From Azonexus sp. (GTDB lineage Bacteria > Pseudomonadota > Gammaproteobacteria > Burkholderiales > Rhodocyclaceae): a DNA stretch of 7,993 bases. Shown one piece after another: positions 4,998 to 7,993 of this stretch. The stretch spans positions 1 through 7,993 of the forward strand of contig JAITWU010000162.1 in assembly GCA_031285115.1 (NCBI GenBank). The letters run 5' to 3'. The position numbers and the translations under genes are program-made. The first letter of the stretch is position 1. Every line of letters begins with the position of its first letter. Under the pieces are notes generated by a model that was not told the DNA's origin, ran no database searches, and worked only from the letters and a program-made list of their open reading frames with translations.

Positions 4998-6770
4998 ATG
5001 AGGAAAAAAGTAATCAGGCGAGGCGCGCGCCGCTCCTTGCGTCACATTGCGGCGGGTGCTGTCGGGGCCTTGCTGGCGGTCGGGTCGGCGCAGGCGTTTA
5101 CCTTTGATAGCGGCAATCCGGACGTCAAGATGTCCTGGGACAACACCTTCAAGTACAGCGCTGGCTGGCGGGTGCGCGATATTGATTCCAAGGTGGCGGA
5201 CAACTCCCTGGGGCCCCAGATCAACACCAACGATGGCGACATGAACTTCAAGAAAGGGTCGATGATCAGCAATCGCCTCGACTGGCTTTCGGAGTTCGAT
5301 TTTCGCTACCAGAACAAAATGGGCTTCCGCGTCAGCGCCGCCGCCTGGTATGACGATGTTTACCAGCACGGCAACGATAATCCGGGGGCGATGGGCGGGG
5401 CGCTGGTCAATTACAAGTCGGTGGCCTATGACAAATTCCCGCAAGGCACCAAAGACCTGCACGGCAACAAGACGGAATTCCGCGACGCCTTTGTCTACGG
5501 CACGTTTGATGCCGGTGAATCGAGCGTCAACGTCAAGGCCGGGCAATTCACCCAGTTGATGGGCGAGTCCCTGTTCTTTGGCTACAACGGCATTGCCGCC
5601 GCGCAAACGCCGCTCGATCTGGTGCGGGCGTTATCGGTGCCCAATTCGCAGTTCAAGGAAATCGCCATGCCGGTCAAGCAGATTTCCGCCATGGTGCAAA
5701 TCAATCCACAGCTTTCCGTGGGCGCTTACTACCAGTTTGAGTTCAAGAGAAGCCGGGTTCCCGGCGCGGGCAGCTATTTCAGTTTTGCCGACTTCGTTGA
5801 TTCGGGCGGGCAGAACATTCTTCTCGGGGATGCTGGCGCCATCGTCGCCCCGCCTTTCGCCGGGATGCTGGCCTCGGTTCATCGCACCAAGGATATGGAC
5901 GCCAAAAATTCCGGCCAGGGCGGCGCGCAGATCAAATTCAAGACGGGCGATTATGAGTTTGGCTTCTATGCCGCCCAGTTCCACGACAAGATGCCGCAGT
6001 TCTATGTGCGCGCTGGCAACAATGCCCGTGGCCCCCTTGCCAATGGTCTCTTTGACGTTGGCGATTACATGATGGTCTATGCCGAAAATATCAGGACTGA
6101 AGGCGTCAGCGTCAGCACCCTGGTCGGCGAAACCAGTCTTTCCGCCGAACTTTCTTTCCGTCAGAACATGCCGCTGGTCGCGCGCGGCGTGACTGCCGTC
6201 TGGGCGACGACCGACAACAACAACAGCAACAATCCCGCCTATCCGGTGGGCGACACCTTGCACTTCAATATGTCCACCATTACGGTTTTTGGCGCGACGC
6301 CGTTGTGGGAAGGCGCCAGTCTGGTTGCTGAACTGGCCTATAACCAGCGTCTGAAAATGACCCGGGGCGAAAAATACAACGCCGTGACCGGCTGCCCTGC
6401 GGGCGGGCGCTGCCTCGATCCGCTGGCGACCAAGAGCGCGACGGCCATCCAGTTTGTTTTCCAGCCGGAATATTTTCAGGTCTTGCCGGGGCTTGATCTG
6501 CAAGTGCCGATTGGCGTTGGCTACGGTATTGATGGCCGCTCCTCGGTGGCTGGCGTGGCCGCTTTGATGCCGCCTGAGCATGGCGGCAACATCAGCATTG
6601 GCTTGAAGGGTGAATACCTGAAAACCTGGCAGATGGGTTTCAACTACACCCATTACTTCGGCGATAACAGTTCGGTGATCCGCTACAACGCCGATGCCCC
6701 CACCCTTTCCTACAAAAACTTCCACGGCGACCGGGATTTCGTGACCCTGTCCATCCAGCGGACTTTCTAA
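4998..6770 (+). CDS. DUF1302 family outer-membrane protein
   Basis: This 590-residue protein has a clear Sec signal peptide: a basic N terminus, a hydrophobic stretch at about 17-29 and cleavage after AQA at 33. The mature chain is rich in Gly, Asn and aromatic residues with alternating hydrophobic strands. It ends in SIQRTF, a C-terminal Phe typical of outer-membrane beta-barrels. Sequence features such as FTFDSGNPDVKMSWDNTFKYS after cleavage and the repeated YxFxF strands fit DUF1302. Members usually lie beside DUF1329 genes, as here, and are linked to handling of hydrophobic compounds, but their molecular function is not settled. The only two cysteines (466 and 472, in GCPAGGRC) probably form a disulfide in a loop. 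GGAGGAG at 4988-4994 sets the start. The next gene begins 29 bp downstream, so the two form an operon, probably activated by the divergent LysR protein. Confidence 0.88.
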   Translation: MRKKVIRRGARRSLRHIAAGAVGALLAVGSAQAFTFDSGNPDVKMSWDNTFKYSAGWRVRDIDSKVADNSLGPQINTNDGDMNFKKGSMISNRLDWLSEFDFRYQNKMGFRVSAAAWYDDVYQHGNDNPGAMGGALVNYKSVAYDKFPQGTKDLHGNKTEFRDAFVYGTFDAGESSVNVKAGQFTQLMGESLFFGYNGIAAAQTPLDLVRALSVPNSQFKEIAMPVKQISAMVQINPQLSVGAYYQFEFKRSRVPGAGSYFSFADFVDSGGQNILLGDAGAIVAPPFAGMLASVHRTKDMDAKNSGQGGAQIKFKTGDYEFGFYAAQFHDKMPQFYVRAGNNARGPLANGLFDVGDYMMVYAENIRTEGVSVSTLVGETSLSAELSFRQNMPLVARGVTAVWATTDNNNSNNPAYPVGDTLHFNMSTITVFGATPLWEGASLVAELAYNQRLKMTRGEKYNAVTGCPAGGRCLDPLATKSATAIQFVFQPEYFQVLPGLDLQVPIGVGYGIDGRSSVAGVAALMPPEHGGNISIGLKGEYLKTWQMGFNYTHYFGDNSSVIRYNADAPTLSYKNFHGDRDFVTLSIQRTF

Positions 6771-6799
6771 ACAAAACAACAATTGAGGAGACTTTGACC

Positions 6800-7993
6800 A
6801 TGAAGCAGAAAATTCTGTGCGCCGCCATCATGGCGCTGATGCTCGGTTCGACCGGCGCTCACGCCGCCGTCACCGCCGCCGAGGCGGAGGCGCTCAAAAC
6901 GACGCTGACGCCGCTCGGCGGCGAAAAAGCCGGTAACAAGGACGGCAGCATCCCGGCCTGGAGCGGCGGCGAGAAAGTGGCGGCGACGCCCAAGACCGGC
7001 GACATCCCGGCCCAGCCCTTCCCTAACGAAAAGCCGGTCGTTTCGATCAGCGCCAAAAACATGGCGCAGTACGCCGACAAACTGAGCGAAGGCACGCAGG
7101 CGTTGATGAAGAAGTACCCCGACACCTTCCGCATCGACGTTTATCCGACCCACCGCACCGCCGTCGCGCCGCAGTGGGTCTATGACAACACGCTGAAAAA
7201 CGCCACCCGCTGCAAGACAAAAGATGGCGGCTATTCGGTCGAAGGCTGCTACGGCGGCATTCCCTTCCCGATTCCCAAAGAAGGCGTCGAGGCAATCTGG
7301 AATTACCTCCTGCGCATCGAGGCGGAAGCGACCGAAGTCTCCTTCAAGAACATCGTCGGCACTTCCGACGGGGGGCGGACGCTGGCGACGCAAAATGACC
7401 AGATCAACCAGTATCCCTACTATTACAAGGATGGCTCGCCCGAAAAATGGAGCGGCGAATACTTCCTGCAACGCTTCATGACCGTCGCCCCGCCCTTCAA
7501 GGCCGGTGAATCGCTGGTCATCCGCGATGGCGTCAATGCCGCGACGCCGCGCCAGACCTGGCAGTACCTCGTCGGCCAGCGGCGCGTCCGGCGCGCCCCG
7601 ACGGTGGCTTACGATACGCCCGATTTCGTCGCCTCCGGGGCCAATTATTTCGACGAAGTGATGGGCATCATGGGCCACCCCGACCGCTATTCGTGGAAGC
7701 TGGTCGGCAAGCGGGAAATGTACGTGCCCTACAACGACAACGCGCTGGTGGTCTCGAAAGAGGATGATTTCTTCGCCAAACACCACGCCAACCCCGACAA
7801 GCTGCGCTGGGAACTGCACCGCGTCTGGGAAGTCGAAGCCACCGTCGCCCCCGGCAAGCGCCATGCCGTGCCCAAGCGCCGCTACTACCTTGACGAAGAC
7901 ACCTGGCTCTTGGTCCTGATGGATGGCTACGACCCCGAAGGCAAGCTGTGGCGCACGACGCAGGTCTTCCCCTATGTCGTCCCGGCCATTCCG
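6800..7993 (+). CDS. DUF1329 family exported protein (3' end outside window)
   Basis: The frame opens at ATG 6800, with GAGGAG (6785-6790) nine bases upstream, and is still open at the last base. It gives 398 residues; relatives are near 450, so perhaps 50 are missing. A signal peptide covers about 1-22 (KQK, then a hydrophobic stretch ending in GAHA). The mature part has the family features LTPLGGEKAGNKDGSIPAW near the start, GCYGGIPFPIP at about 149-159, WNYLLR, and a C-terminal part with DRYSWKLVGKREMYVPYN and RYYLDEDTWLLV. DUF1329 proteins are predicted to have a LolA/LolB-like fold that cups hydrophobic ligands, and they pair with DUF1302 barrels. A role as periplasmic or outer-membrane-associated carrier for the preceding barrel is inference. 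Cys138 and Cys150 may form a disulfide. Further operon members may follow outside the window. Confidence 0.9.
   Translation, partial: MKQKILCAAIMALMLGSTGAHAAVTAAEAEALKTTLTPLGGEKAGNKDGSIPAWSGGEKVAATPKTGDIPAQPFPNEKPVVSISAKNMAQYADKLSEGTQALMKKYPDTFRIDVYPTHRTAVAPQWVYDNTLKNATRCKTKDGGYSVEGCYGGIPFPIPKEGVEAIWNYLLRIEAEATEVSFKNIVGTSDGGRTLATQNDQINQYPYYYKDGSPEKWSGEYFLQRFMTVAPPFKAGESLVIRDGVNAATPRQTWQYLVGQRRVRRAPTVAYDTPDFVASGANYFDEVMGIMGHPDRYSWKLVGKREMYVPYNDNALVVSKEDDFFAKHHANPDKLRWELHRVWEVEATVAPGKRHAVPKRRYYLDEDTWLLVLMDGYDPEGKLWRTTQVFPYVVPAIP

Noticed and set aside
5631..6782. Long minus-strand frame opposite the DUF1302 gene
   Set aside because: It is antisense to a complete gene with signal peptide, strong ribosome site and barrel features. 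Its translation is His/Gly/Arg-rich with no recognisable motif.
6767..7864. Long minus-strand frame opposite the DUF1329 gene
   Set aside because: The + strand frame has a ribosome site, signal peptide and family motifs; the antisense frame has none of these.

Overview
The window looks like chromosomal DNA of a betaproteobacterium, and Rhodocyclales is my best guess. The reasons are moderately high GC, the dnaG-rpoD gene order, a sigma-70 with a long Ala/Lys/Pro-rich N-terminal extension, and a CAU-anticodon tRNA immediately after rpoD. The lineage is inferred from these features and from memory of family sequences; no search was run.

Left third (1-3132) is core macromolecular-synthesis DNA on the + strand: the 3' end of dnaG (primase), the complete rpoD (housekeeping sigma factor), a tRNA with a CAT anticodon (most like the lysidine-modified tRNA-Ile2), and a strong hairpin terminator. 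rpoD has a poor ribosome site of its own. A 16-codon open frame with a good AGGAG site overlaps its start, which suggests translational coupling. The tRNA lies 19 bp behind rpoD with no terminator between, so cotranscription is likely.

Middle (3133-3962) begins with a short non-coding stretch holding a 10-bp inverted repeat. A minus-strand type II toxin-antitoxin operon follows, in toxin-first order: a RelE/ParE-superfamily (HigB-like) toxin and an XRE-type HTH antitoxin. A small palindrome lies just upstream of the toxin.

Right half (3963-7993) is a divergent regulator/operon unit. A LysR-type regulator of the BenM/CatM type is read leftwards. A two-gene operon is read rightwards: a DUF1302 outer-membrane protein and a DUF1329 exported protein, the latter cut by the window edge. 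The region between them contains a perfect ATAC-N7-GTAT palindrome, the known BenM/CatM operator form, centred about 64 bp upstream of a plausible transcription start. The simplest reading is a small-molecule-induced envelope system that moves a hydrophobic or aromatic compound, with its own LysR activator. The substrate cannot be read from the sequence. This DUF1302/DUF1329 unit is the least understood part of the window.
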